A stretch of 64,000 nucleotides of DNA, taken from Paraburkholderia sp. Tr-20389 (GTDB lineage Bacteria > Pseudomonadota > Gammaproteobacteria > Burkholderiales > Burkholderiaceae). The stretch is from contig NZ_JAAGPD010000003.1 of NCBI RefSeq assembly GCF_017104565.1, positions 62,001-126,000 on the forward strand. Direction: 5' to 3'. The notes below the pieces were generated by a model. The model saw nothing but the letters and a program-made list of their open reading frames with translations. It was not told the DNA's origin and searched no databases. The position numbers and the translations under genes are program-made. Below, piece after piece: positions 33,625 through 42,350 of this stretch (its first letter is position 1; each line of letters opens with the position of its first letter).

Positions 33625-34682
33625 GCTGCTTTACCCAGATTGCCCGCGAGGTTGCCCGTTTCATCAGCGGCGAACACGCCTTGCGCCGGACGCGCATCGC
33701 GCGCGATGCGCTTGCCCGCCGTGTAGTCGTTGATCAAATCGCACGGCGTATAGTTGCGCTCCAGCTCGTGCAGTTCGTCTGCGTCGAGCTTCGTGTTCAG
33801 CGCGGCCAGCGCGCTGTCGAACTGCGCCGGTGTATCCGCGCCGACCAGCATGCTCGCGACGCCTTCATGCTGCAGCACCCACGCCTGCGCAATCTGCGCC
33901 GCCGATACGCCGCGCTTCGCCGCCACACGCGCCACCGATGCCGCGATCTCGCGCGACGCCACGTCGCCGTACATCTGCGAAGTGAAGAAGTCGGTCTGGT
34001 TGCGCGTCGATTGCAGATCGCTCGTCAGCAGGCCGCGTGCGAGCGGGCTGAACACCGATACGCCGACGCCCTGATCCTGGCAATACGGAATCATTTCGCG
34101 CTCTTCCTCGCGATACGCGAGGTTCAGCTGCAGCTGCATATTGATCGGCTTGTGCCAGCCGTTGCGCTCGCACACCTGCATGATCTTCGCGAACTGCCAC
34201 GTGTACATCGTCGATACGCCAATGTAGCGAGCCTTGCCAGCGCACACGATATCGTTCAGTGCGCCCATCGTTTCTTCGACGGGCGTGTTCACGTCGAAGA
34301 AGTGCAGCATGTAGATATCGACGTAGTCCATGCCCAGACGCTTGAGCGATCCGTCGATGCCGTCCATCACGTGCTTGCGCGAATGGCCGCCCGCGTTCTG
34401 ATACGTGCCCATGTCGTAGCCGACCTTGGTCGTCACGACGATCTCTTCACGGCGCGCGAGGCGCTTCAGAATGCGGCCGACCACTTCTTCGCCGACGCCT
34501 GTCGAGTAGAAGTCTGCAAGGTCGATAAAGTTGACGCCGGCTTCGAGCGCGTGACGCACGATCGGTTCGCTTTGCGCTTCATCGAAAATCCACGGCTTCC
34601 ATTCCGGCGTGCCCATGTTCATCGTGCCGAGGCACAGGCGCGAAACCTTCAGGCCCGACTGACCGAGGCGAACGTATTCCAT
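33621..34682 (-). CDS. aldo/keto reductase (YajO-like)
   Basis: The 353-aa AKR has the catalytic Asp and Tyr in NFIDLADFYSTGVGEE, Lys in VTTKVGYD and His in YMLHFFDVNTP. GVSVFSPLARGLLTSDL and SMLVGADTPAQ follow in the cofactor part. It would interconvert an aldehyde or ketone and an alcohol with NADP(H). Fifteen base pairs separate it from the fae-like gene and it overlaps the next gene, so the three are tightly coupled. The substrate is unknown. Confidence 0.88.
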   Translation of the reverse strand: MEYVRLGQSGLKVSRLCLGTMNMGTPEWKPWIFDEAQSEPIVRHALEAGVNFIDLADFYSTGVGEEVVGRILKRLARREEIVVTTKVGYDMGTYQNAGGHSRKHVMDGIDGSLKRLGMDYVDIYMLHFFDVNTPVEETMGALNDIVCAGKARYIGVSTMYTWQFAKIMQVCERNGWHKPINMQLQLNLAYREEEREMIPYCQDQGVGVSVFSPLARGLLTSDLQSTRNQTDFFTSQMYGDVASREIAASVARVAAKRGVSAAQIAQAWVLQHEGVASMLVGADTPAQFDSALAALNTKLDADELHELERNYTPCDLINDYTAGKRIARDARPAQGVFAADETGNLAGNLGKAA

Positions 34683-34697
34683 GTTGGATCTCCTGGC

Positions 34698-35219
34698 TTA
34701 GCGCTGCTTCGGCGTATAGAACGGATTCGAAACTTCGCGCGCGGCGGCGAACACTTCTTCCTTGTGCGGCAGGCCCTTCATCGCCGCGAGAATCGCGTTC
34801 TTGCATGCGCGGTAGTTGTTCTCGAAGACGGCGTCGAGATCGTCGGTCTTCGGGTTGACCCAGTTCGCCGACACGACGACCCAGTCGTTCTCCGCTTCGG
34901 GCGGCAGCGTGCCGTTTTCCAGCGACTCGGCGACCGCTTTCGCGATGCCGGCCTGCGATGCACCCCACGTCGCGTTGCCGTGGAAGTCGCCTTCGATCTG
35001 CGCCTTGTTCACGTACAGCGTCAGCGGCTTGGTCGGCACGCCCGGACGCGCGATCACCACGAACGGCGCGTGGCCCGCCGACGGCGTGGACAGTGCCGTC
35101 GCGAACGCCTGGCCAGCGGGGCCGCTGCGCGGACCGACCAGCACGTTGATGTGCGCGAGGTTCACGCCCGGGCCTTCGAATCCTTCGCCGATATACAGTT
35201 GCTTCTCAGTGGTGCTCAT
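34698..35219 (-). CDS. formaldehyde-activating enzyme (Fae) family protein
   Basis: The 173-aa protein matches the Fae fold: YIGEGFEGPGVNLAHINVLVGPRSGPAGQAFATAL, then PTKPLTLYVNKAQI, FGNATWGASQAGIAKAV-type block, and VVVSANWVNPKTDD with YNYRA-like NNYRACKNAI. His23 in NLAHINVL aligns with the conserved catalytic His of Methylobacterium Fae, which condenses formaldehyde with tetrahydromethanopterin. No methanopterin-pathway gene is in the window. It is probably a Fae homologue serving a small aldehyde operon, first in its transcription unit. The start MSTTEKQLYIG at 35219 fits the family length. Confidence 0.87.
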   Translation of the reverse strand: MSTTEKQLYIGEGFEGPGVNLAHINVLVGPRSGPAGQAFATALSTPSAGHAPFVVIARPGVPTKPLTLYVNKAQIEGDFHGNATWGASQAGIAKAVAESLENGTLPPEAENDWVVVSANWVNPKTDDLDAVFENNYRACKNAILAAMKGLPHKEEVFAAAREVSNPFYTPKQR

Positions 35220-35791
35220 CTGTCCAGTTCCATCAGGTTGAGTGGGATGCGCTGATTGTGCTGGCCGAAAAGCGGGACGATGAAGCGATGTTTTGTGATC
35301 CGGGGTATGAGGCGGACTCAACTCCGGGTTTCCACCAAGTCATGACCGAAGCCATGCCAACGTTGAGGTGAGCGTTTTCGGGAACGGTGAACGACGGCGC
35401 GCAAGAGGCCGTTTTAAGAGCGCGCGGCGTTCGCAACGCATGCGCGCGCAACGTGGCTGGCTCTATTCGCGAAGGCTCGAAGACGCTCGTGTATCGAAAG
35501 CCCCAGACCCTTGCTGCATAAGGCTTTCAAGCAAACGACCACAGGCCTGAAAACGCGCTGCGCGAAGCGTGCATCGGCTGATCCGCGAGCCGGCGGCCGC
35601 GAACCCGGCGCGATCCTGTGAAGGATCAGCGCCAGTTCAACGAGGGAAAGGTGAGAGTTTTCGGGATTGCTGTACGGTGCGCTTAGCGAGTGCCGAATAA
35701 CTCACTATTCGATCCACCGGGGGACAAGAAGGGACAAGAAAAAACAGGAAGAAGCGCAAGCGCGCCGATCGACGGGCGCAGGCGTCGGGCT
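35220..35791. other. intergenic region upstream of the fae-like operon
   Basis: The 572-bp gap lies between H-NS (ends 35792) and the fae-like gene (starts 35219), both on the minus strand. It should hold the operon promoter and the end of the hns transcript. I find no clear sigma54 or sigma70 boxes. A weak GC-rich stem before a T-rich tract lies near 35740-35790 on the minus strand. No convincing gene is present; short open frames there lack ribosome sites. Confidence 0.45.
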
Positions 35792-36088
35792 TCATTCGTC
35801 GATCAGAAACTTCTCGCGATTCTTGCCCGCGAGCCAGCCCGGCGCGCGGCCACGTCCGCTCCAGGTTTCGCCCGTCTTCGGGTTGCGGTATTTCGGCGGC
35901 AGCGCGGGTTTGCGCGGCGCGCGTGCCGCCGCCTTGCTCGAGAATCCGAGTTCTTCCGCGGTGATGCCGTAGTCAACGATCTTCTGTTTGATATCAGCGA
36001 TCGCCTGGGTCACTTCCTGTTCACGTGCCTGTTCCATCTCTTTCTGAAGCTTTTCGAGCTGGGCGGTCAGTTGTCTGTATGTGGCCAT
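35792..36088 (-). CDS. H-NS family DNA-binding protein
   Basis: The 98-aa protein has an N-terminal coiled coil for oligomerisation (MATYRQLTAQLEKLQKEMEQAREQEVTQAIADIKQKIVDYGITAEELGF). An Ala/Pro/Lys linker follows, then the C-terminal AT-rich-DNA-binding motif KYRNPKTGETWSGRGRAPGWLAGKNREKFLI, in which RGR inserts into the minor groove. It is one of the short H-NS paralogues typical of Burkholderiaceae, acting as a nucleoid protein and silencer. The ATG at 36088 has GGGAG upstream. Confidence 0.94.
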   Translation of the reverse strand: MATYRQLTAQLEKLQKEMEQAREQEVTQAIADIKQKIVDYGITAEELGFSSKAAARAPRKPALPPKYRNPKTGETWSGRGRAPGWLAGKNREKFLIDE

Positions 36089-36208
36089 CTGGCGGGGTCT
36101 CCCTGGAAGGCGGTTCGGCAACTGAGACCGTACCAGACCTAAAAAGTGCCGGGTAGCAGTGCCGCGCTGTCAGACGTTCACGAGCACTGCGCTTCAATCA
36201 CGTGGCTG

Positions 36209-37408
36209 TCATTCTTCGATTGCGTCGTAAAGGCGGCGCTCGAAATCGACCACCATGTCGAACGGTTCGACGGAGCGCCGCTGTATCAGCATCTGTCCGA
36301 TCAGGTTTTCGACAGGATCGGCGAACCAGCTCGTGCCGAAGGCGCCAGGCCATCCAAACGATCCCGTCGAACGATAGCCGAGCGGCAACTGCTGCGCCGG
36401 ATCGTCGACGATGGAAAGCCCGAGGCCGAAGCCCTGTCCCGACCACTTCACGTGTCCGATGGACGGCATGCGCCGCTGGTCGCGCGCGAGGAAGTTGGTG
36501 CGCATCAGGTCGACGGAACGATGCGACAGCAGACGTACATCGCCGACGCGGCCGCGTCCGAGCAGCAGCCGCGCGAACTGCAGATAGTCTTCCGCCGTCG
36601 ACACCAGCCCGCCACCCCCGCTATGAAAGCGCTGCGGGTTGGCCCAGCGGCTCGCGGGCGGGCGGTCTTCAACCACGCGCCGACGCGTGTCGGGATCGAT
36701 CGCATAGGCGGTCGCGAGGCGCGCAAGCTGCGCATCGGGCACCACGAACGCCGTGTCGCGCATGCCGAGCGGCTCGAAAATGCGCGTGCGGAAAAAGTCG
36801 CCGAGCGAGAGTCCGCTGATCCGATGGATGAGGACGCCGAGCACATCCGTCGCGATGCCGTAATGCCAGCGCGAGCCTGGGTGGAACATCAGCGGCAACG
36901 TCGCGATGCGTGCAAGCCACGCGTCGGGCTTGTCGGCCGACTCGAAGCCGTTGAACACCGACGCATACGCACCGGCGAGCGGTCCCGTCGACGTGAAGTG
37001 ATACGCGAAGCCCGCGCGATGCGTAAGCAGATCGAGCACGGTGATCGGCGTGCGGGCCGGCTCGGTCTGTTCGAGCGAACCCGCGGCGTCGCGCAACACG
37101 CGCGGCGAGGCAAGCTCGGGCAGCCATTGCGCGACGGGCGCATCGAGCGTGAGGCGGTCTTCTTCGGCGAGCATCATGATCGCTGCGCTCGTCACCGGCT
37201 TGGTCATCGACGCGATGCGAAACAGCGTGTCATGCTGCATCGGCAGACGCTCGCCTTCATCTCGCCAGCCGCGCGCGTCGAACAGACCGATCTCGCCGTT
37301 GCGCCATGCAAGCGTGACGACGCCGGCCACTTCGCCGCGATCGATGTAGCCTTGCATCGCATCCGTCAATCGCGTGAGGCGCGCGGCCGAGAATCCTGCT
37401 CTGTGCAT
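36209..37408 (-). CDS. serine hydrolase, class C beta-lactamase/esterase family
   Basis: The 399-aa protein has the SxxK motif in FRIASMTKPVTSAAIMML (catalytic Ser and Lys), the Tyr motif region in WHYGIATDVLGVLIHRISG, and GSFGWPGAFGTSWFADP in the place of the third box. The family includes EstB-type esterases and penicillin-binding-protein-like hydrolases; most are not beta-lactamases. No signal peptide is visible from the chosen start MHRAGFSAARLTRLTD (37408), so a cytoplasmic esterase is likely. A longer in-frame extension overlaps the next gene and was rejected. Confidence 0.85.
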   Translation of the reverse strand: MHRAGFSAARLTRLTDAMQGYIDRGEVAGVVTLAWRNGEIGLFDARGWRDEGERLPMQHDTLFRIASMTKPVTSAAIMMLAEEDRLTLDAPVAQWLPELASPRVLRDAAGSLEQTEPARTPITVLDLLTHRAGFAYHFTSTGPLAGAYASVFNGFESADKPDAWLARIATLPLMFHPGSRWHYGIATDVLGVLIHRISGLSLGDFFRTRIFEPLGMRDTAFVVPDAQLARLATAYAIDPDTRRRVVEDRPPASRWANPQRFHSGGGGLVSTAEDYLQFARLLLGRGRVGDVRLLSHRSVDLMRTNFLARDQRRMPSIGHVKWSGQGFGLGLSIVDDPAQQLPLGYRSTGSFGWPGAFGTSWFADPVENLIGQMLIQRRSVEPFDMVVDFERRLYDAIEE

Positions 37409-37454
37409 AGACAATCCCAGTGGGCAAGGCGGAACGCGCACCACGTGGCGGCGC

Positions 37455-37658
37455 TCAGCGCTTGAAACGAACTTCGAGTGCGTGCAGCGCGTCGCTGAGC
37501 TTCTGAACGCGCCTGATCTGCGACGGCACCAGCGCAGCAAGCGATACCGACTCGATGCGGTTGCGCCAGTATGACAGCGGAATCCCGTCGGCAGCAGAGA
37601 TCCGCGAGATGACGTGCTCCAGATGCTCGATGTCCTTCTCGATCTGCTCGTGGTTCAT
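37455..37658 (-). CDS. small hypothetical protein, 67 aa
   Basis: The gene starts MNHEQIEKDIEHLEHVISRISAADGIPLSYWRNRIESVS and ends HALEVRFKR. It is helical and charged, with a heptad-like N-terminus, and has no recognised domain. GGGGAAGG lies just before the ATG at 37658. The 46-bp gap to the downstream serine hydrolase gene on the same strand suggests co-transcription. Confidence 0.65.
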   Translation of the reverse strand: MNHEQIEKDIEHLEHVISRISAADGIPLSYWRNRIESVSLAALVPSQIRRVQKLSDALHALEVRFKR

Positions 37659-38117
37659 TGCCTTCCCCGTCGTCCCTCGCAAGGCGTCATCGATTAGCAC
37701 GAAATGTGCCGCGGGAAATCGACGGCCGCTCTCTCAATGTCGTTGTATGCCTGCACGCTTCCCGAAAAGCACATGAACAGTGCGTCTTCGTCGCAGCACC
37801 GCCGCATTCGCTGTCTAGACAATCTATACGAGGATATCGACGCGTTCCGTTGGGCGCCGCACGGAAGCGCCTCGCGCGATGCGTCAGCGCAACGCTCTTG
37901 CGTCGCGCGAAGTCACGTGCAGCGGCGGTTGTTCAATGGAGTGGAGAAATCGGCAAGCGTACGGGCCGATCTGCCCGAATGCCGAAACGAAGCAATGACG
38001 TTCGGGTCGATGCAGATGCATCGACCTCGACATGTAGCGTGGGATAGTCGAAGCGAGGTGCTTCGGAGCCGGCCGCGAGCGCGGCCGGAAAAGCGAATGC
38101 CTGGAATGCAGTGCGTC
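37659..38117. other. intergenic region, no gene seen
   Basis: The 459-bp gap lies between a lipoprotein gene (ends 38118) and the 67-aa gene (starts 37658), both on the minus strand. A 10-bp palindrome TGTCTAGACA is at 37812-37821 next to an AT-rich stretch and could be part of the promoter of the small gene. I see no terminator with a T-run. Confidence 0.4.
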
Positions 38118-38396
38118 TTACTTTCCGCGGCACGCGTATAGAAGACTGCGCACGCCGTTCTCGGTTGTCGTGCGCATGGTATCGAACGCGCCGCCGCACA
38201 TCGCCTGCGCCTGCTGCTCGCAGTTGTCCGAGCCTGCCGGGCATTGCACCAGCGTCGTCGGCCGGCCGTCCGGCGAGAACAGCGGCGGCGCGCTGCTGCA
38301 CGCGGCGAGCGCGCCCGTCATCGCGAGAACGGCGGCAAGCGACGCGCCGCGAACCCAATGCGTCGCGCGAGCCGCAGATGTTTGACTGCGTTTCAT
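38118..38396 (-). CDS. small putative lipoprotein
   Basis: The 92-aa protein has a lipoprotein signal: basic N-region MKRSQTSAARATHWVRG, hydrophobic ASLAAVLAMTGAL and lipobox LAAC, so Cys33 would be lipidated. The mature part has four further Cys (VQCPAGSDNCEQQAQAMCGG... LLYACRGK), perhaps two disulfides. No named family. It follows the gene at 38471-39007 on the same strand, 74 bp away. Confidence 0.7.
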   Translation of the reverse strand: MKRSQTSAARATHWVRGASLAAVLAMTGALAACSSAPPLFSPDGRPTTLVQCPAGSDNCEQQAQAMCGGAFDTMRTTTENGVRSLLYACRGK

Positions 38397-38470
38397 GAAA
38401 ATCCCCGTTGGCCACTTGTTTTTCGACGAACGGGATTGTGCCATGCCCGCCTTGCGTTGCGTTTATCGCG

Positions 38471-39007
38471 TCATTGAGGCTGTCTGTCGGGTTCCGCAAG
38501 GGTCTTGTAGGGCATCGGTCCATGCGTGCTCGTGCCGATCCGCACGAACACCTGTTCGACGTCGGGGATCGCTTCGAGTTGCTGCTGCAACGCGCGCCTG
38601 TCGAACGATGCGCCCGCGCAACCTTCCGCGTAGACGAAACGGCGCTGCACCGTGATCCACACACTCGTGCCGTCGAACGCATGCGCGTCCGTGAAGCGCA
38701 CGCGAATCGCCTTGGCGATATCCGCGTCGTACATATACGAGTTCGGCTTCGTGCATTTGTGCGCGAGCCAGCAGGTCGTGCCGCGCTCCGCCCGATAGTG
38801 CGCATCGTCTTCCATCTGCGCGCGGGTCATCATCGGACCGAGCGGCACGGGGCAATCGGCGAGCGCATGCGAGAGCGCGAAGAACGGATCGCTGTACCAG
38901 TTGCGCCGCTCATCCGGCCCGCCCGCCGGCGACGCCTGCTGCGCATGCAACGGAACGCAGACTGCATTCGCGATGAACAGCACGATCCAGATGATCCAGC
39001 GTGTCAT
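38471..39007 (-). CDS. exported hypothetical protein with BON-like C-terminus
   Basis: The 178-aa protein has a signal peptide (MTRWIIWIVLFIANAVCVPLHAQQ). The central part has Cys residues (LADCPVPLG, TTCWLAHKC). The last 80 residues (KAIRVRFTDAHAFDGTSVWITVQRRFVYAEGC... QLEAIPDVEQVFVRIGT) recall a BON-type alpha/beta domain; that is a weak resemblance. AGGAG precedes the ATG at 39007. It lies 93 bp downstream of the sigma54 activator gene, so read-through is possible. Confidence 0.65.
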   Translation of the reverse strand: MTRWIIWIVLFIANAVCVPLHAQQASPAGGPDERRNWYSDPFFALSHALADCPVPLGPMMTRAQMEDDAHYRAERGTTCWLAHKCTKPNSYMYDADIAKAIRVRFTDAHAFDGTSVWITVQRRFVYAEGCAGASFDRRALQQQLEAIPDVEQVFVRIGTSTHGPMPYKTLAEPDRQPQ

Positions 39008-39100
39008 GACCGCATCTCCTTCGAGTTCGCCTGGTTGCAGGCACCACGATCGTACTGCGCAGCGGCGCTCGCGGCGAGCGCCACCCAAGTTGCGCGACGG

Positions 39101-40561
39101 TCACACGTCGATGCCGTACGCGGCGATCTTCTTGTAGAGCGTCGCGCGCCCCATGCCGATGCGGGCGGCCGCTTCCGTGACACGTCCATCGCAGGCGCGC
39201 AGTGCATCGTCGAGAAAGCGCTTTTCGAACGCCGCCATCGCGTCCGCCCACTGCTGCGGTTCCGATTCTGTCGATGCTCCGACCACCGCACGCTGCACGG
39301 GTGCCGGCGCCTCGTACGCGGCCTGCCCGCGCACGGGTCCGATGAACGGCGCAAGCGCGCGTGCGTCGATGCGTTCGCTGTCGGACAGCATCACCGCGCG
39401 CTCCAGCGTGTTGTGCAGTTCGCGCACGTTGCCGGGCCAGCCGTATGAACACAACAGACGCAGTGCATCGTCCTGCAGTTCGAAGTGGCTGCCGCGCACC
39501 TGCGTCGAGAGATCTTCGAGGATCGTATAGGCGAGCGCCTCGATATCCGTTTGCCGCTCGCGCAGCGGCGGCGCATGGATGGTCAGCACGTTGAGACGAT
39601 AGAACAGATCCGGGCGGAAGCGTCCCTCGGCGACGAGCGCGGGCAAATCCGCCGAGGTCGCCGCAATGATCCGCACGTCGGCGCGCACGATGCGGTTCGA
39701 GCCGAGCGGCTCGAACTCGCGGTCCTGCAGCACGCGCAACAGCTTGCCTTGCAACGGCAGCGGCATGTCGCCGATCTCGTCGAGAAAGAGCGTGCCGCCA
39801 TCGGCGAGTTCGAACTTGCCGACCCGGCCCTTGCGGTCCGCACCCGTATAGGCGCCCGCCGCCGCGCCGAAGAATTCGACTTCGAGCAAGGCGTCGGGAA
39901 TCGCGGCAACGTTGACGGTGACGAGCGGCTTCGTCGAGCGTGAGGAGGCACCGTGGATCGCATGCGCGAGCAGTTCTTTCCCTGTGCCCGTTTCGCCGAG
40001 CAGCAGCACGGGCGAATCGACTTGCGATGCGCGCCGTGCCTGGCGCTTCACTTCGAGACTCGCGGCGCTCGTGCCGACGAAGCTCGCGAACGTATATTTC
40101 GCACGGCGCGCCTGCGCCAGCGACTGACGCGTCGCGATCAGTTCCTGCTGCACGCGCGAGTAGTGAGAGAAAAGCGGCGTGAGCGCCTTCATCTCGTCGA
40201 ACAGCGCGAAGCCGACGGCGCCGACCGTCTTGCCTGCATCGTCCTTCAACGGCAGCCGCGTGACCACGAGCGGCTCGCGATCCGTTTCGAGAATGTCGAG
40301 CAGGATCGGCTTGCCCGTCATCACGACTTCGCGCATCAGGCTGTTCGGGATCACCGCTTCGCAGTCGCGGCCGATCGCCTGCTGCGGATCGGAAAAGCCG
40401 AAGCGGGCCGCGTAGCGCTTGTTGATCCACACGACGCGCGCGTCGGCATCGACGATGAAGGTGCCTTCGCTGAAGTTTTCGAATGTGCGGAAAAGCGAGT
40501 CCATCGCGCGACGCAGGACGTCGCTGTAGGTCGCGGGCAAGCCCGACCAGTCGTTCATCAT
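39101..40561 (-). CDS. sigma54-dependent transcriptional activator with N-terminal PAS domain
   Basis: The 486-aa protein has a PAS sensor (about 25-125), then an AAA+ domain with Walker A GETGTGKE (189-196), loop GAYTGA (236-241), Walker [12 protein letters not shown] and [23 protein letters not shown] Fis-type HTH ends it ([31 protein letters not shown]). The sigma54-contact loop has Tyr where GAFTGA is usual; this variant is known in active proteins. There is no receiver domain, so activation probably follows ligand binding by the PAS. It is divergent from the GntP permease, which carries a -24/-12 promoter. Confidence 0.94.
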   Translation of the reverse strand: MMNDWSGLPATYSDVLRRAMDSLFRTFENFSEGTFIVDADARVVWINKRYAARFGFSDPQQAIGRDCEAVIPNSLMREVVMTGKPILLDILETDREPLVVTRLPLKDDAGKTVGAVGFALFDEMKALTPLFSHYSRVQQELIATRQSLAQARRAKYTFASFVGTSAASLEVKRQARRASQVDSPVLLLGETGTGKELLAHAIHGASSRSTKPLVTVNVAAIPDALLEVEFFGAAAGAYTGADRKGRVGKFELADGGTLFLDEIGDMPLPLQGKLLRVLQDREFEPLGSNRIVRADVRIIAATSADLPALVAEGRFRPDLFYRLNVLTIHAPPLRERQTDIEALAYTILEDLSTQVRGSHFELQDDALRLLCSYGWPGNVRELHNTLERAVMLSDSERIDARALAPFIGPVRGQAAYEAPAPVQRAVVGASTESEPQQWADAMAAFEKRFLDDALRACDGRVTEAAARIGMGRATLYKKIAAYGIDV

Positions 40562-40568
40562 GTTGACG

Positions 40569-40714
40569 CTGTCTCCTAGTATCCTACTTATAGTTTTTGT
40601 CTCAATTCGTAGACGGATTATCTCACGTACGAGACATGCAACACCCCCGTCAATTGGGGTATGCTTCGCCGCATCGACTTCGAAGGACAGAATTTTGTCT
40701 CTCTTTTGAGACGA
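40569..40714. promoter_or_regulatory. GTCTC/GAGAC dyads, putative upstream activator sites
   Basis: GTCTC appears at 40571-40575, 40599-40603 (followed by GTAGAC at 40608-40613) and 40697-40701, the last paired with GAGAC at 40708-40712. ATCTC (40620-40624) pairs with GAGAC at 40631-40635. These spaced inverted half-sites lie 75-215 bp before the -24 box, the usual place for sigma54-activator binding. Confidence 0.5.
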
Positions 40715-40785
40715 TTCTGTACTATCGTTCGAATCGACGCGTGACTTCCCTGCTGCTCAGGCCGGAGAAACCCGCGCGACGGTCT

Positions 40786-40801
40786 TGGCACGGAACCTGC
40801 A
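40786..40801 (+). promoter_or_regulatory. sigma54 (-24/-12) promoter of the GntP permease gene
   Basis: TGGCACG, four bases, then CTGCA matches the RpoN consensus TGGCACG-N4-TTGCA except one position, with exact GG-to-GC spacing. The start site would be near 40813, leaving a leader of about 60 nt before the TTG start. The sigma54 activator gene is divergent. Confidence 0.85.
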
Positions 40802-40871
40802 TCGATGGGCGCCTGTCGCCGTGGCCCGCTCGCGCGCGTCAACGTAGAACAACCAAGTACTGGAGACTCAA

Positions 40872-42272
40872 TTGGCTTTTGTCATCGTCCTCGCCGCCCT
40901 GGCGTTCCTGATGTTTGCCGCCTATCGCGGCTACAGCGTGATTCTCGTCGCGCCGATCGCCGCGCTCGGCGCGGTGCTGCTCGTCGAACCCGCCGCCGTC
41001 GCGCCCGTGTTTTCGGGCATCTTCATGGAGAAGATGGTCGTCTTCGTGAAGCTCTACTTCCCTGTGTTCCTGCTCGGCGCCGTGTTCGGCAAGGTGATCG
41101 AACTGTCGGGCTTCGCCGCGTCGATCGTGCATTCGGCCATCCGCTATATCGGCCGCTCGCGCGCCAACGCGGTGATCGTCGCCGTGTGCGCGCTGCTGAC
41201 GTATGGCGGCGTGTCGCTGTTCGTGGTCGTGTTCGCGGTGTATCCGTTCGCGGCGGAGCTGTATCGCCAGAGCAATATTCCGAAGCGCCTGATGCCGGGT
41301 GCGATCGCGCTGGGCGCGTTCTCGTTCACGATGGATTCGCTGCCGGGCACGCCGCAGATCCAGAACATCATCCCGACGACGTTCTTCAAGACGACGGCAT
41401 GGGCCGCGCCCGGTCTCGGTATCGCCGGTTCGCTGTTCATCATCATCGTGGGCCTGTCGTTCCTCGAATGGCGCCGCCGTTCGGCGATGGCCAAGGGCGA
41501 AGGCTACGGCACGTCGCTCCTCAACGAGCCGGAACCGATCGAAACCGACTCGCTGCCGCATCCGCTCCTCGCAATCGCACCGCTGGTTCTGGTCGGCGTC
41601 GCGAACTTCGTGCTGACGCGCATGATCCCCGAGTGGTACGGCGCAACCTACACCGTTGCCGCCGATGTGCTGCCGGGCAATCACACACCCGTGACGGCGA
41701 CGATCAAGACCGTGGTCGCTATCTGGTCGGTGGAAGGCGCGTTGCTGCTGGGCATCCTGCTCGTCGTGCTGACGGCATTCGGCCGCGTGAAGGAGCGTTT
41801 TGCGTCGGGCACGAAGGCGGCTGTCGGCGGCGCGCTGCTCGCTTCGCTGAACACCGCTTCGGAATATGGCTTCGGTGGCGTGATTGCGGCGCTGCCCGGC
41901 TTCATCGTCGTGAGCGATGCGCTCAAGAGCATCCCGAATCCGCTCGTGAATGCGGCCGTTTCTGTCAGCTCGCTTGCAGGTATCACGGGCTCCGCTTCGG
42001 GCGGCATGAGCATCGCGCTGGCGGCGATGTCGGATCTGTTCATCAAGGGCGCGGAAGCTGCGCACATTCCGATGGACGTGCTGCATCGCGTGGTCGCGAT
42101 GGCGAGCGGCGGTATGGATACGCTGCCGCACAACGGCGCAGTGATCACGCTGCTGGCCGTGACGGGATTGACGCACCGCGAGTCGTATCGCGACATCTTC
42201 GCGGTGACGGTCATCAAGACGCTGGCGGTGTTCTTCGTGATCGGGCTTTACTATGCGACGGGACTGGTTTAA
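40872..42272 (+). CDS. GntP family permease (gluconate/hydroxy-acid:H+ symporter type)
   Basis: The 466-aa protein has about 12-14 membrane segments and GntP-family signatures: GSIFMEKMV-type block (SGIFMEKMVVFVKLYFPVFLLGAVFGKVIELSG), GGVSLFVVVFAVYPFA, FTMDSLPGTPQIQNIIPTTFF, ASEYGFGGVIAALPG, GITGSASGGMSIAL and MDTLPHNGAVITLL. Members carry gluconate, D-serine or 3-hydroxybutyrate-like acids. The start is TTG at 40872 with TGGAGA before it. It is controlled by the divergent sigma54 activator and ends at a strong terminator. The exact substrate is unknown. Confidence 0.9.
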   Translation: MAFVIVLAALAFLMFAAYRGYSVILVAPIAALGAVLLVEPAAVAPVFSGIFMEKMVVFVKLYFPVFLLGAVFGKVIELSGFAASIVHSAIRYIGRSRANAVIVAVCALLTYGGVSLFVVVFAVYPFAAELYRQSNIPKRLMPGAIALGAFSFTMDSLPGTPQIQNIIPTTFFKTTAWAAPGLGIAGSLFIIIVGLSFLEWRRRSAMAKGEGYGTSLLNEPEPIETDSLPHPLLAIAPLVLVGVANFVLTRMIPEWYGATYTVAADVLPGNHTPVTATIKTVVAIWSVEGALLLGILLVVLTAFGRVKERFASGTKAAVGGALLASLNTASEYGFGGVIAALPGFIVVSDALKSIPNPLVNAAVSVSSLAGITGSASGGMSIALAAMSDLFIKGAEAAHIPMDVLHRVVAMASGGMDTLPHNGAVITLLAVTGLTHRESYRDIFAVTVIKTLAVFFVIGLYYATGLV

Positions 42273-42286
42273 GCCGTCGTTCAGAT

Positions 42287-42321
42287 AAAAAAGGGGCGCA
42301 CTTGAAGTGCGCCCCTTTTTT
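42287..42321. terminator. bidirectional Rho-independent terminator
   Basis: AAAAAGGGGCGCACT and AGTGCGCCCCTTTTT form a long stem with a 3-nt loop, T-rich on either strand. It lies between the convergent permease and DUF3443 genes. Confidence 0.93.
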
Positions 42322-42350
42322 ATTGCATCACCGCGAGATCAGCGGTGCAT

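Noticed and set aside
40599-40714. GTCTC/GAGAC dyads as a Rho-independent terminator
   Set aside because: Stems are 5 bp with AT-rich loops and no T-run; regulator half-sites fit better.
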